Assembly: GCA_003255025.1 (NCBI GenBank)
Contig: QANY01002366.1
Location: forward strand, 1,712,130-1,776,129
DNA from: Datisca glomerata
Taxonomy: Eukaryota; Streptophyta; Magnoliopsida; Cucurbitales; Datiscaceae
Reading direction: 5' to 3'
DNA length: 64,000 nucleotides
A program made the position numbers and the translations under genes. A model generated the notes under the pieces. That model ran no database searches and was not told the origin of the DNA. It was given only the letters and a program-made list of their open reading frames with translations. Positions 22,290 through 35,754 of the stretch are shown here, in pieces. Each line of letters starts with the position of its first letter. Position 1 is the stretch's first letter.

Positions 22290-23790
22290 TTGATGAGAAC
22301 ACCATGGGAGAAAGTAAGAGAAGGAGAAATAAGCCGACAAGGAGGAGATTTTGAAACAAAAGAGCATTGGGATAAAAGGTAGTGGGGTAGAAAACTCTGG
22401 CTAGAACAAAGGGAAAATAGCCAGAGTAGAGAGAGAGGAAGAAAGTTGAGGGAGAATAAGGGAAGAGGAATTAAAAGTTTCCCAAAAAACCAAAGGAAGA
22501 GAATCATATAGCCTCGGGCGGACGTTGCGTATAAATGAGCGCTGGAGTGAGATCTGATTAGGCCTCATGATGTTGTAGGTTTCATCAAAAGATAGTAACA
22601 TAGAAGAAGAAGCACTTGGGGTAGTAGGAGGAGGCAGCCGTTGAGTAATAGCAGTGGGAAGAGGGAAAGGAAGAGAAAGGAATGAGGCTTCACGCTCGGG
22701 GTCAAATAGCCACTTCCAACATCGGTTGGTGTCCCCATAAGTAGCAATTATCTTAGCCTTATCTTCGGGAGTCTCAAATGAATTAGAGTCTTTGCTCTTG
22801 TCTGCAAGAAAAACAAAGAAAGATTAGTTGGATAAAAAAATCAGGGTAATTTAAGAAAAGTAGGGGATGCAAAGGGGCATGGTCACTCACCAAATGATAT
22901 CCATTAGTAGGGATATGGAAGTGACCGTCCAGACATTCCAACGTTTGTTACCCTTCATTAAGTCCAAAATAATTAGACCACCGGTCAGGCCATTCCTTGG
23001 AGCACAAAGTAGTTGCCATTCTTCTCCTAATGGAGTAAAGAAAGTGAGACTCATTAGGACCTAACTCTAAACTATATAATATGTCTAGAGCCTCCAAACC
23101 TAGAAGAATCCTATATGTATTCGAGGTAAATTGTGTAGGAGAGACATCATCATATTAGAAGAATTCTTGAAATAAATGAGAGATGAGAAACCTAAAGCCT
23201 AGTGCAATATACATGGTTCTAAAATTTAAAACGCATGGATATATGGATGGACTAACAAAGTCCCCATCAAATTAAGAGTACTTTACCTCGTTGGGAAAGC
23301 CATACATTACCAAAAAACGAGTCGGTTAAATTCTTCTCTAATCCTAATTCTAGGGATAGAATGAGAAAATGAAGAAGAAGCCATTTACGAAAGAGGAGAA
23401 AAAAGAAGGCGAAGCGAGACAAGAAACTTTATTCGCCAAATGGTGGATTCGAATTAAAAAGTAATAACTATCAAAAGTCGTAATGGTATAGACAATAATT
23501 AGTGTACGAGCACAGAAGCACAGACATAAGTCACACGGGTATAAGGGAAGAAAATAGAAGAATCCAAACAGGCAAAGGCATCCCCCGATCCAAGAAAGTC
23601 AATGATGACCTGGGAAGGAGTGAAATGGCGCTAGAGCAAATAGTAATGATTAGAAGTGTGACAATATCGATAGGTAATGAACGATAGATCAAAGATACAT
23701 TGTTTTGTATCAATGACTTGTAACCAATATACAAAACTGGGGAACATGAACATGATAAATTAGATAAAAATTTTGAAATAACAAGATTCT
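22290..23790 (-). repeat. Dispersed gag-like repeat family, copy 1
   Basis: This block aligns by eye with 50180-51265, with shared strings such as TGGGATAAAAGG, GGAACAAAGGG-like stretches, TCACTCACCAAATGAT, GGGATATGGAAGTGACCG and AAACGATA...CAAAGATACATTGT. On the minus strand it contains an exon-like piece at about 22600-22800 with a TTTTTCTTGCAG-type acceptor before DKSKDSNSFETPEDKAKI and YGDTNRCWKWLFDPERE. This copy has extra sequence absent from copy 2. It resembles the intron-bearing gag-like proteins of some plant retroelements, but I cannot name the family. All frames contain stops. Confidence 0.6.
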
Positions 23791-24040
23791 TTATGAACCC
23801 CATAAAAAAGTTAAAAAATTAAGCGAGGTGAATTTTAAGGGAAAGGGGCCTTCGAAAAAAAATGAGGGAGTGAGTTTTATTAAAGAGAGGCTCGATTTTA
23901 CACTTAAACCCTTTCCCTCTTCAGTCTTCTCTCTCGATTTCTTCTCTCTTTAAAATCTCTAAGCTTCAACCTCTCTTCAATGTCGAATACATAGGGCTTA
24001 GGAATCAGTTTATTCTTTCATCTTTCTCTCGAGAAGCTCT
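23791..24040. other. Junction between the gag-like repeat and a LINE
   Basis: No gene seen. This contains the right edge of the gag-like repeat and the blurred 5' limit of the LINE fragment. Confidence 0.4.
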
Positions 24041-25175
24041 ATCAGGGGAGCTCTGATGGAGACTCACTAGTTTGGAAATGTTCTTTGGATGGTGTTGTTT
24101 CTTGTAAAGCTGCATATTCCTCTCTTACTGAGGTTAGTGATTCCGTTAGCTGGGATAAGAAGATTTGGAAGCCATTTATTCCACCCTAGCGGTTTATCCT
24201 CACTTGGCACTTGTTTCATGCAAAGATGCCTACTGATTTTACTTTGCGTGCTTGTGGTTTTATTTTTCCTTCCTGGTGTCGTCTTTGTTATGCCGCGGGG
24301 GAGGATTTACATCATCTCTTTATAGAATGTCATTTTTCTCATGAACTATGGGATGCAATGTCGATTATTTTTAGAAAGGATATCAAGCTTGATAGTACAT
24401 TCTTAGATCTTTGGTAGATGGCGATGAATGTATCTTTTAGCACACAATTGAAGACTCTATGGAAGACTTCCATTATTATTGTCTTTTGGGTGGTGTGGTA
24501 CCTTCGTAATCAAGCAACCTTTGAGAGTAGGAAACATGTATTTGCTGAAGCTCTAGAATTACTTTGGCATTTAGTTCGTGAAGCAGACTCTTTTAATATT
24601 GGCACAATGTAAAGTTCAATGGAGGAACTATTGAGACTTCAGTAGTTTTATGTTTTGAGTCATCATTTCAAAGCCCCGCGTATATTGAAATTTTTTGGCA
24701 TACTACCCCATCAGGTTGGATTAAGGTGAATATTGATGGAGCAGCTTTTGATAGTCCTGGGCGTGCAGGTTGTGAAGGCTTTTTCTGAACGTCTAGATGA
24801 TTTGTTAAGGGTGTTACGCTATTCACCTTGGCATATGCTTTACTTTTGAGGTCGTGCTAGCTATTACTACTCATGATTTTGTTTATGCTTCGACCTTTGA
24901 ATGGAGACAATCATGGTTGAAAAGTGATTCTATTTTTGTGGTGGCCATTGTTCGTACTAGATCTCATAATGTCCTTTGGCGTTGTGTACTTCTTGAAATA
25001 AATGTTTAAATTTAATCGATTAGATAGACTTTGTTGTCACTCACATTTATCAGGAGGGTAACCATGTTGCAGATTATTTGGCGACCAGAGCCCCTAGTAT
25101 AGTTACTCCAACTTGGTGGTGAAATGTTCTTGATTTTTTTTCATTTATTTCTTATGATATTATAACATAACTTCT
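24041..25175 (+). pseudogene. L1-type LINE 3' end: zf-RVT and RNase H remnant
   Basis: The reading DGDSLVWKCSLDGVVSCKAA then AYSSL...WDKKIWKPFIPP matches the region after plant L1 reverse transcriptase. Next comes the RT zinc-binding motif with HAKMPTDFTLRACGF and CRLCYAAGEDLHHLFIECHF (about 24200-24350). A stop and LWKTSIIIVFWVVWYLRNQ follow at 24418-24612. From about 24710 the RNase H domain appears as VNIDGAAF, and near 25030-25130 as VTHIYQEGNHVADYLATRAP. Many stops interrupt it. The 5' portion of the LINE is absent here. Confidence 0.85.
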
Positions 25176-26696
25176 TTTAGGTTCTGCTAATTTTTTTTCT
25201 TTTTGTTTTATTTTATTAACTCTTTTATTTTATTTTAATAATATGTTGGGTTGGATTAAATGATGAAGATGCTATGGAGGTGCCAGCCTAGCTGGGATGT
25301 CCTAGTGCATCTATTGATTCTTATCACCAACAACCTTATATAAAAAGTAAAAAGAGAAAAAAAGAGATGAGAAATTGATTACCACATGTAAAACTTCTTT
25401 AAAAAAGTGGATCATATCTTAAAAAAAAGTGGATCATGAGTGTAGTGCATGAGTGGAAACAACTACATGGCAATTGTTGGATTAGCACCCACACATGGAG
25501 CTTTCTTAGAGGCTCCCCAATTAATATATGATTTCATTTAATTTATCAAGAGTCATTTGTAGGTTACAACAAGCACGTAAAAGAACAGGAAAAAAATATA
25601 TAAACAGAAAATTTTCGAGCTCCCAACAAGCAACAATAAAGCGCATTGCATGGCATATCCCTGAGGTTCATTTCACGTCAGTGGTCAGTCAGTAGCGTTC
25701 ACTCTATGTGCTGTCACACTTGCTTTGCTTCAATTTTTTTCCTTTTAAGAATTACTTCAACATTTCAATTTGAATTGATGTTCTTATCAGTTTTTATTGT
25801 TTTGAAATATTATTTATATTCCTAAAGAATTAGTATATTTGAATTTCTGTAAGAATAATAATTATCCATTTTCGTGGATCTTTCTTGATTGATCAAAGAG
25901 TAAGATTAATTGTGGTTGTGGAAAATTTTTATTTTTGAAACTGTGATCATGGCTTTATTTCTTAATTCAATTTTGACTATAGTATTATTATATTAATGTT
26001 TATCTGAGAAAATAAAATGCCAAAGCTCAATCTCATAGAGTTTTCTTAATGTTGGATTAACTATAATAATTAATTGAATACATTTATGCGCTTATCTTAT
26101 TTATCTTTATCATAGTTCATACATTTGACAACAATTTCATTTAAAATGGTTGTATTTTTAGGATTTTCATTTTTAGCATCTCTACACCCATCAAGTTATA
26201 TATAGATCTTAAAATCATAAATAAATGTGTGAATAATTCGTAAACTAATTTACTTAATTATTATAATGAGTGATAAAATACAAACTTGTAAATGATTGAT
26301 ATATAATTTGATCAATTAAAACTTGATATATAATTTGATTAGTAGGGGCAATGCCATAAATTTTTTCAAAAAAGGGCAAATGTTTATCCAAAAGTCAAGT
26401 TATTTTGAGATAATAATGAAACATTTTCTGGCCAATGTTATTTATGAAAATTGGAAGTTAAATAAGTCTAATGTATGTAATATGGTATTAATTCGAAGGA
26501 CGTAGAAGTGGAAAATTTCATAATTTTTACAATTTGAAGAGGGACAAAATAATTTATTGTTGCAGCTAAAAATTTAACAACATACATGTCACACTCTGAT
26601 GGGTTGTTACTACTCTTACACCTTTTACGACATCATCATAATTGATTTTTTATTTAGTATATAACATTCAATAGATGCGCGTATTACAAACTAAAA
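25176..26696. other. AT-rich intergenic region, nothing recognised
   Basis: Poly-T-rich sequence just after the LINE (about 25180-25240), then AT-rich DNA without repeats or coding signals that I can support. Confidence 0.5.
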
Positions 26697-27056
26697 GGGA
26701 AGGGAGAAGGGAGAGAGTTATTGAGAGAGAGAGATAGGAGGAAGGAAGGAGTGTGTGTGTGTGTGAGAGAGAGAGAGAAGGAGAAAGAGAGAAAGTGATG
26801 GGAGAGGAGGGATAAAGTATGTATATGAGAGAGAGATAGGATAAGGAGGGATATAAAGAGTGTGTGTGAGAGAGAAATGCTTAATTAAGAGAGAGAGAGA
26901 GCGGGGGAGGGAGCGGGAGAGGGAGATGAGAGAGAGTGTGTGTGAAAAAGGAGGGACAGCAAAAAAGAGAGGGGAGGGAGAGGGGGAGATAGAGAGATTC
27001 AAGCAGGGAGGGATAGAGGGAGACAGAGAGAGAGAGAGAGATAGATAGATAGAGAG

Positions 27057-27087
<31 letters not shown>

Positions 27088-27405
27088 CAAAGAGAGAAAG
27101 AGAGAAAGGAGGAGGAGGGAGCGCGAGAGGGAGATGAGAGAGAGTGTGTGTGTGAGAAAGGAGGGATAGAGAAAAAGAGAGAGGGGAGGGAGGGAGGGTG
27201 ACAGAGAGATACAAGCAGGGAGGGGGGAGGGAGGGGGAGAGATAGAGAGATAAGAAGGAGAGTGATAGAGAGAGGGAAAAGAGAGGGAGAGGGAGAAAAG
27301 GAGAAAGGGATAAAGGAGGGGAGAGAGGAGGGGGAGAGAGAGAGAATGAACGAGGAAAACATGTTTGTATGTGTCAGAGAGAGAGGGAGATAAGCAGGAT
27401 GTGAG
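26697..27405. repeat. GA-rich low-complexity tract with a GATA microsatellite
   Basis: About 700 bases of GAGAGA and GGGAGA runs with short GTGTGT insertions, and a run of GATA units at about 27040-27088. The complementary strand gives long Ser/Leu/Pro-only frames (26718-27362 and 26881-27468), which are products of the simple repeat and not genes. Confidence 0.95.
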
Positions 27406-27599
27406 AGGGAAATGGGGGACTATATAAGTAACAAAACAAACAAGGTCATCCATCGAATTCCAATTCACATCCCAACTAAAACAAAATGTCTAAGAACTAT
27501 ATAAGTAAGAAATTGAAACAAGTTAGACAATTAAAAAACAACAGTAGCTAAACGAAGATGTATTCAATCGACTTCCAATCAAGTAAACATAAAAGATCA

Positions 27600-28435
27600 A
27601 ATTGTTGCAATTTGCAAATCAAAATCAAATGTGTTCGACTTCAAAACATTTCTTCACAGCTACGTGATTTACAAAGATATGATTAACAACTAACCAACGA
27701 TTTACAAAGATTTTTCTACCTTAAGTACTCAACAATAAGGTCATCCAACTCAAATTTCAATTCAATTCCTAATTAAAACAAAATGTCTAAGAACTATCTA
27801 AATAAGAAAATGTAAAAAATTAGTCAATTAAAACATGTTAGCAGCTCAAACATGTCAAACTATATAATCTTGACCAAATGACAATGTGAAACAAACATTT
27901 AAACTAATATCATCCTCACAACTAATTTCACAAACCCGTTACTAAGAAATCTTTCAAGCACTAACAAGTTAGCAACTCACACAATCAATTGAACTCATTC
28001 AATTTTAATACATTAAAACACCACTGGAAACTTTTCCAAGAATTTAAAGAATCACTCGCAATTTGAAAACTAATTTACGAGTTGCATCTAGAAATATGTA
28101 AAAAAGGACGGGTTTTGAGGAATAGACATTTGAAATATCGTAGTTCTTAAAATATAAATCTAATTGGTTCCATTTTTTAAAGATTAATCCTTAACCTAAG
28201 AATTTTACTGCATACAAAAAGCAAACAAAGGTTACAGAAGAAGTTATGGTCTTTTGAGCTTGCCAATGTGCAAAAGATGACATTTAATAAATCATAGAGT
28301 AGCAGTCGGTGAAAAGTTCATATTATTTCACATAAAAATGCAAGATTCGTCAAATTCGACCATCTCAAAGCCAAACGAATGTTCTCATAAGGCGCAGTTT
28401 TAAGATGATCAACATAGAACCTATCATTATAGCAT
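27600..28435. repeat. Array block A, first copy
   Basis: It starts around ATCAAATGTGTTCGACTT, runs through GTCAAACTATATAATC and GCATCTAGAAATATGTAAAAA, and ends at GATCAACATAGAAC. The same order of phrases is found at 30865-31680. There is no coding sequence. Confidence 0.8.
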
Positions 28436-28879
28436 TGAACTATCACAAGAAATATGACAGTTTTATCCCAATGAATTTAATCAACTATATAAACACAGAC
28501 TAACATCCATAAATATTTTTCCTGTTGATTTCTTATTTGAATAAACACTTAACAAAATTCTAGTTCTAAACAATACCAGGAAAAAACATTGTTCTATGGA
28601 CCAAGGGGAAAATCAAATTGTCTTTCCAAAGCAAAAAAAAGGTGAAAGTAAAATCAGATCTCAATTAAAAAAATGATTCAATAGCTTTTTCACTTAATAT
28701 TTTATATCGGATGAATGTTACGATCATAATGTCACTTTTGCTTTATACCATCAAGCTTAAAAACAATTTTAATTATGACAAATAGTCCGTGGACTAATAT
28801 TTTAATTATGCGTGTCAGTCATAAATAAAGTGAAAATATTGTTAAAACACTTAATCTTACCTGTTTATGCAAACAGTAT

Positions 28880-29770
28880 AAATGGCAATCAAAACTGTAT
28901 GGGGCGAGATACACGCGGCATATTATGAAAGACACGATGTATATCAAACGAACTCCAAATGGCCTAAATCAATGTTGGATGAACTCAGCATGTCCCGAAG
29001 AATTTAGAACCGGAATGAACTGCCTATATACCAGACCGTAGAAGATCGAACCAGGTAGAGGATATTTTTAGAGGATATCGGGTGTCCAAACCGGCTCATT
29101 TTTAGAGGATATTTCAGCCACACCAGTGGGATAGTGGTGCGTAGATTTAGGACCGGTCTGACCAGTGCGATCGATTTTGCAATTATTGCAATTACTTGCC
29201 TAATTGTCAGACTAGTTGAAAAATTGGTGTGACTGGTGGTCAAAAAGAAAAAGTTCCTTATTTAACGATTGGTCCGTCCGATTCTCCAACTGGTCTGACC
29301 GTTTTAACAATGTTTTTCAACACTTTATATACCCCATGTCTTTGTCATTCCACCACACCTCTCCACCTCTCTCCACTCCTCCCCATTGAAACTCTATGGT
29401 GTTTTATTCTTTGAGATGTTTGTATTTTGAGCAAGAATTTAAGATATTTTCTAGAGAGAAGCTAGTACAAATTGTGAGCGATAAATTGAGAGATCTAGTA
29501 TTTTATAGAGTGAGAAATTTTATAAGAGATTAAAAGATCTCGACCGAGCTGTATTGTAAAGGCTTGATCGTGAGGAAAATTTTTTCAAGGGGGATCCTTG
29601 AAGCGTGGACGTAGGGATAGGTTTTCCCGAACCACTTAAAAATACTGTGTGTATATCTCTTCCTCCCTACTCTTTTTACATTTACATGCACTTTACTTTT
29701 CAGATTGTTATTATCTTATTTATTTATTCTATGCATTTAAGCTTCCGCACATTATTTAATTGTGTAATTA
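28880..29770 (+). repeat. LTR-like sequence, plus orientation
   Basis: A less AT-rich insert within the array. It contains a TATA-like TTTATATACCCCATG (about 29322), followed by CCACCACACCTCTCCACC, and further on the conserved AAGGGGGATCCTTGAAGCGT then GGACGTAGGGATAGG and CGAACCACTTAAA (about 29583-29642). This order is typical of the R-U5 part of copia-type LTRs in plants. The same motif series is found inverted at 38500-39200. Internal coding sequence is absent, so a solo LTR is plausible; exact ends and a target duplication were not found. Confidence 0.6.
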
Positions 29771-30864
29771 TATTTATTGCTTGATTGTTTATTTTTATCA
29801 ATTACTTTATTTCAAGTAAATTATTTTCCAAATATTAAAATCTTTCTATTAAACCATTTTTCCTTAATAAAGGCGTGTTATATCAATCCTTCAGCGACAT
29901 GCTTACTCTAATAAAAACACGAAGTACAACATAACAATAAAAAAGGAATAAGGAATAGCTATAGAAGATAACAATCACAAGAGTAATAGAAATATGATAA
30001 TCACAATTAAAAATAACCTGATAACTCAATAGAAATATACCACTTTTATACAATACAAAATGTACGAAAATTTAAAAGGAACCAAGAAACTCACCAAAAA
30101 CGGATAGCCAAACAAACAATATACATATAATCTGCGTTGAATCCAAAAACCACAATTGTAAGTGATAAATAAAAAATTCAGTGGATAGAAAGCATATTCA
30201 CAATCTCTTTTTCACAAAAAAGACCTCACGGAAAGAGCAATTTCAAAATAAAGATAAAGTAACATACAACTTTAAAGCATAGTAGTCATTTATGCTTTCG
30301 GTGGTCATTTCGAATTTCTAAAAGAAATCCATATTAAGACCAACCGGCTCTAATCCAATTCTATTGCTAATTAAAACTATCTGTCTAAGAACTATTTAAA
30401 TAAGAAACTATCAAAAATTTGTCAGTCAAAAAAGACAAAGGGACTTAAACAAACATGCAGAACCTACTATAAATCATCCTTAACCCGCTAACAATGAGAA
30501 ACAAACATGTCAAACTAATATTATCTTTCCAATCAATAGCATAAACCCATTATTCATAACCAAATATGTTTCACTAAAAAAAATATTTCATCACATTTGT
30601 CATTTGACAATAAGTAATTGGTATTAGAATTCATCCATCCCTTGTTCGCTTTGTTTAATTGATTATGAATCATCATGTATTGATAGTGGACATGAAGTAA
30701 GTAAAATAAAAGATGACTAACATTCCCATACTTTGCCAATTTGATAATTAGTGGTTACGTAAAGTTCAACAGTGGAAAATTGATTTGAGGCTGGGAAAAC
30801 ATAATAAAGAGGAACAAGAAGTTCCAGAAAAAGACATTCAGAAGAGACTTCACAATCTAGTAAA

Positions 30865-31680
30865 AATAAAAATAAAAATCAAATGTGTTCGACTTAAAAA
30901 CATTTCATCAGAACCTACCTGATTTGTAAAGATATGATTAACAACCAAACAACAATTAACAATGATGTTTCTAGCTCAAGTATTCTACAATAACGCCATC
31001 CAACTCACATTCTAATTCAATTTCGGACTAAATTAAAATGTCTAAGAACTATATAAATGAGGAACTATAGAAAATTAATCAATTAAAAAACAATAGCTGC
31101 GAACAAACATGTCAAACTATATAATCCTTGACCAAGTGACAATGTCAAACAAACATTTAAACTAGTATCATCCTCACAATGAATAGCATTAACCCATTAC
31201 TAAGAAAATCTCTCAAGCACCAATAAGTTAGCAACTCGTACAATCAATTAAACTCATTCAATTTTAATGCATTAAAACGATACTTGAAACTCTTCCAAGA
31301 ATTGACATAATCACTCACAACTTGAAAACTAATTTAGGAGATGCATCTAGAAATATGTAAAAAAAGATGACAAAATTGTTTTGAGCAGTAGACATTTGAA
31401 TGATTGTAGTTCTTAAATTGGTTCCATTTCTTAGATTAATCCCTAACATCAGAACTGCATACAAAAGTCAAGTAAATGTTACAGAAGAAGTTATGGTCTT
31501 TCAAGTTCGGCAATATGTAAAAGCATTTAATAAATCAGAGTAGTAGTTGGTGAAAAGTTCATTCTAAGTCACAGAAACTTGCAAGATTTGTAAAATTTGA
31601 CCATCTCAAAACCAAACCAATATTCTCATATGTAGCAGTTTTAAGAAGATCAACATAGAACATATCATTATAGCTTTGAC
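30865..31680. repeat. Array block A, second copy
   Basis: Collinear with 27600-28435, including AATCAAATGTGTTCGACTT, CATGTCAAACTATATAATCC, TTACAGAAGAAGTTATGGTC and GATCAACATAGAAC. Differences are spread evenly, suggesting neutral divergence after duplication. Confidence 0.8.
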
Positions 31681-33684
31681 CAATATACCACAAGACAATA
31701 TCTGAAGTTCAAGTTCAAGTGTAGTTATCTTTTCAACAAACAGTGAACACTTGCAATGAAATTTTATGGCAAGATCCAACTCGCAATATCTAAGCAAGAG
31801 ATAAAAATGCAACCCCAAGCCTTAACCTAGCACAACGAAGATTACACTGCAAAGATAAGAAAATGAAAAGACCAACATCAATGTATGATTTAATGTAGAA
31901 AATCCTGAAGTTCATTACAAAAGCATGAGGTCCTTGTCAATATAACGTTAACTTGCATAGTTTTCATTTTAGAAAATCAAGAAGTTCATTATGAGAAAAA
32001 ATCACAAAAAATAATCCCAGTGCATAATTGATTGTAAAGAAAAACTTAAAGAAGAATAGAAGTCTAGTTGATTATTCATTGTATAAGAGAAAAACTCATA
32101 CAAAAATTACATGATAAGAAAGAACCACGAACAGGTGACATCCAAAAAATGATTTAATCATAGACAAGAGTATAGTCATACATAAGTTCATGGTAAAGAA
32201 ATTCAAACAGACTATTCTTCATGCTTCTATGCACCGACCTTATTCTTCATAAGTCAACAGTTGTGAAATATACATGATTTGTTTCAACACTAATTAGATA
32301 AAGATAATAGCAACAACTCCAAGAATAAACTTATTTTATTCAACACATAAAAATAAAAGGTCAAATGGTTGCAATTTGCAAAAAAGAATCAAATGTGTTA
32401 GACTTAAAAACATTTGATCAAAGACGTAAGGATAGATCCAGACTTAAGAAAGAAAAAAATGCATGTGAGGTGAGCAAGCGCAGCGCAGATGCATTGTTCT
32501 GACTGGAAAATGAGAGGGACGAGAGAGTGTGAAAAGGCGAGGGAGCTTCAAGAGAGAGACGAAGACAATGGGGAGTATGAATATAGAAGATTTTTGGCTG
32601 TCTCAGGAGTCTTTCTAACTAAAATTATAGAGATTTGTGCAAAAACCACCTATAATTTACAGAGATGTGTCTGAAAACCAACCTATAATTTACAAAGATA
32701 TTTCTAGCTTAACATCATATAAAAGAAATCTACATCAAGGCCATCCAGCTCAAATCTAATTCTATTCCTAATTAAAACAATCTGTCTAAGAATCATATAA
32801 ATAAGAAACTATCAGAAATTTGTCAATAAAAAAAGACAACATGATCTAAAAAACTTGTGAAACTACTATCATATTTAACCCACCGGCAATGAGAAAGAAA
32901 CATGTCAAACTAATATCATCCTTCCAATCAATAGCATTAACACATTACTAAGAACTAAATGTGTTTCACTAAAAAAACATTTCATCGCATCCTACCTATA
33001 ATTTACAAAGATGTGTCTAACAACCAACCTAAATTTACAAAGATATTTCTAGCTTAGTATCATTTAAAATTATTCTACATTAAGGCCATCCAACTTTAGT
33101 TCCAATTCTATTCCAAATTAAAACAAATTTCCTAACAACCACATAAATAAATTTCTTTAAAGATTTAATGAAAGAAAATTTAATTAAATAAAAATATAAT
33201 TAAAAATTGCCTAACAAAAATATAATTAAAGAAACGACAAGGGGTGATTGGAAAACACATTAGAATTTTATCCAACCCTGTACAAGGGTGGATATAACAT
33301 CAGTTCATGCAATATAAATGTTCTATTTAAACCAAACTAATTAAACTCATTTGTAATGAGGTAATAATCCAATATATCTTGCACTTAAAGTTTTAACCTT
33401 GAAAAAAGTGCTAATGTTAATAAAAGAAAACAATATTAAATTTTCATATTAAAAAACTTGCAAAATTATCTCCATCTGTTTCAAATACAAAAAAACTACA
33501 TGATAAGGCAGAAGTGAAAACGGGCAACATAAAAAAAATGCTTAAATCGCTATAACAAACAAACCATAGTTAATGGATGAAAGAATAGACAACTATGTCA
33601 AAAAGTAAAAGGTTGTCATGAAAAACAATAAAATTATGGAAATCTATGTATGGAATCCTAAAATTTAGAGATATATTCCTACAG

Positions 33685-33802
33685 TTGATAAATATATTGA
33701 TTTAGAAAGATGTATATACCACTTTTTAATTCAGTTATAAGTCTTGATAAATATATTGACTTAGAAAGATGTATATACCACTTTTTAATTCAGTTATAAG
33801 TC
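33685..33802. repeat. 59-bp tandem duplication
   Basis: Two adjacent 59-base units (33685-33743 and 33744-33802), from TTGATAAATATATTGA to CAGTTATAAGTC, differ at a single base. The related block at 35490-35550 has only one unit, so the duplication arose after the blocks split. Confidence 0.95.
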
Positions 33803-33899
33803 TTCTCGCTCGTGCAATATGGAAGAAACCCCCTTGGAGGACAAAAAAAACTTCATCATTTTTACCGTTGAAGATGCGCTTGAATCCTACACAAAAGTA
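33775..33899 (+). other. Possible captured exon, copy 1
   Basis: An open frame reads SYKSSRSCNMEE, then DKKNFIIFTVEDALESYTK, followed by GTAATTT, a possible splice donor. The corresponding stretch at 35537-35647 keeps the same frame open. I do not recognise the protein. No acceptor or neighbouring exon could be assigned, so this is only a candidate coding remnant. Confidence 0.3.
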
Positions 33900-34104
33900 A
33901 TTTACCTAAATTGAGAGATGTGCTTTAAAAATTAAAAAGACTCCTATAAAAACCACAAAAAATAATTAAACAAATATAAAACATAAAAGTACAAACTTAT
34001 AAAAATTGTGTCACTGCGCACTACGAGAAAATTCCCTCATGCTCAAGATAATCATAAACAAGTTTTCCATACTTGTCAATCAAAAGCCATCCAAATATTT
34101 TTTG

Positions 34105-34250
34105 TTATCTTTTTTTTCCTTTTTTTTTTTCTATTTTTCTATTTTTATTTTTTTGTCTTTTTATTTTTTATTTTTTTGTTCTTGTTTTCTTCTTTCCTTT
34201 CTTTTTTTTATCTTTCTTCTGCCCTTTTTTTCATCAATAAAACTAAGTTT
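34105..34250. repeat. T-rich low-complexity tract
   Basis: Nearly pure T with scattered C, A and G. The overlapping plus-strand frames (about 34006-34263) encode mainly Phe and Leu and are artefacts of the tract. Confidence 0.9.
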
Positions 34251-34689
34251 TAGCTTCTTATAAAAAGCAACCCAAATTTGAAAAAAATCCTAAAAAAATG
34301 TCATGGTTACTTTAAAGCTCCAAATGAAATAAAAACACATTAGAAATATATTAGAGTAATAATTGATCACGTTTCATTATCACTAGCCCAAAAGTATATG
34401 AATAAGAGAAGGATCAAATCTGTCTCCATCTGAGATTTTGATATTTTGTGGTTGATTTGAAAAATAATTATCAAAACAATAAAAATATGGTTCCTTTATG
34501 AAGCATGACGAAGATTAAACAACAAGAGTTTTTCATTTTCTTGTTTTTAGGTGTAAAACCAAGTTTTTGTATCTAACATAAATAAAGTAATGCAAGATCT
34601 ATTGTGTAACACAATCTACAGAATGAATTATGACTTATTAAAAATAGTTAGAATATTTAAAATAGAATCAGTCTCATAAAGCTAACATA

Positions 34690-35700
34690 TAGCAAACAAG
34701 GTATGTAACATACTAAAATAGTTCATTTCAATGACTTTGTTTAGAAGAAATAGAAATAAATAAGTCAATACAAATATAAGGAAAGATATAGAACATCACA
34801 AATTTGCTGAATATAGACTAGAAATGTTGACTCCAGAAACTCATCAGATTATTACTTAACCATTTACAGAGTTGTATATAACTTCATTTATGCACAAAAG
34901 ACATTTCATTTAAACCAAACTAATTAAACTCAATCGTAATAATCTAATAATCCAATTTATCTTGCACTTAAAGTTTTGAACTTGAATCAGGTGCTAATGT
35001 TAATAAAAGAACATGATAGTAAAAATAAGAAGCCTTTCCATATTAATATTCTAAATCTTGCAGAACTTTCTTCATCGAATTCAAATATAAAAAGTTCTTG
35101 ATAAGGCAGAAGCTATGACAAACAATATCAAAATCATGTTATAATCATATACGAGTATAATCATACATATGGTAAAGAAAATCAAAAGTCTATTCTTCAA
35201 AATCTTATGCACCACCTTAATCTTGGTTATGTCAGTAGTTGCGAAATACTATATGTTTCGTTTCAAATATAAAAAGATTATCTCCATCTACTTAAAATAT
35301 AAAAAAATTACATGATAAGGCAGAAGCGACAATATGCAACATCAAAAAATATTTAAATTGCTAAAAGAAAGAAACCATAGTTAATGGATGAAAGAATAGA
35401 CAACTATGTCAAAAAGGAAAAGGATGTCATGGAAAATAATAAAATTATGGCAATCAATGCATGGAATCTTAAAATTTAGAGATTCCCTACAATTGATTAA
35501 TATATTGAATGGGAAAGTTGTATATACCATTTTTCAATTCAGTTATAAGTCTTCTCGCTCGTGCAATACGGAAGAAACCTACTTGGTGGACAAAAAAAAC
35601 TTCACCATTTTCACCGTTGAAGATTCTCTTGAATCATACACAAAAGTAAATTTACCTATCCTGAGAGGCATACTTTAAACAAATAAGATTCCTATAAGAA
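34690..35700. repeat. Array block D, second copy
   Basis: It shares with 35755-36372 the phrases AAAATAGTTCA, TTCATGCACAAAAGACATTT-like, AAACCAAACTAATTAAACTC and CATATGGTAAAGAAAATC. With 33450-33960 it shares ATGGATGAAAGAATAGACAA, CTCGCTCGTGCAAT and the possible exon. It joins features of both other copies, so it probably preserves the unit most fully. Confidence 0.75.
35537..35647 (+). other. Possible captured exon, copy 2
   Basis: It is part of a 90-residue open frame (35406-35678) and reads SYKSSRSCNTEE, then DKKNFTIFTVEDSLESYTK, followed by GTAAATTT as a possible donor. The frame and most residues agree with copy 1. Function unknown; selective constraint cannot be inferred from two copies by eye. 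Confidence 0.3.
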
Positions 35701-35754
35701 CCACACAAAAAATTAAACAATTATAAAATATACAAGTAGAACTTTATTTTTTTA

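Noticed and set aside
26718..27468. Long minus-strand open frames of more than 190 residues
   Set aside because: They consist almost only of Ser, Leu, Pro and Ile from GA repeats. No gene.
34005..34093. Minus-strand stretch reading WLLIDKYGKLVYDYLEHEG
   Set aside because: It looks protein-like but is short, ends in a stop and is not supported by the other array copies. The strand also conflicts with the plus-strand candidate exon.
34006..34263. Two overlapping Phe-rich frames that look like membrane proteins
   Set aside because: Product of a T-rich low-complexity tract, with no start context or domain.
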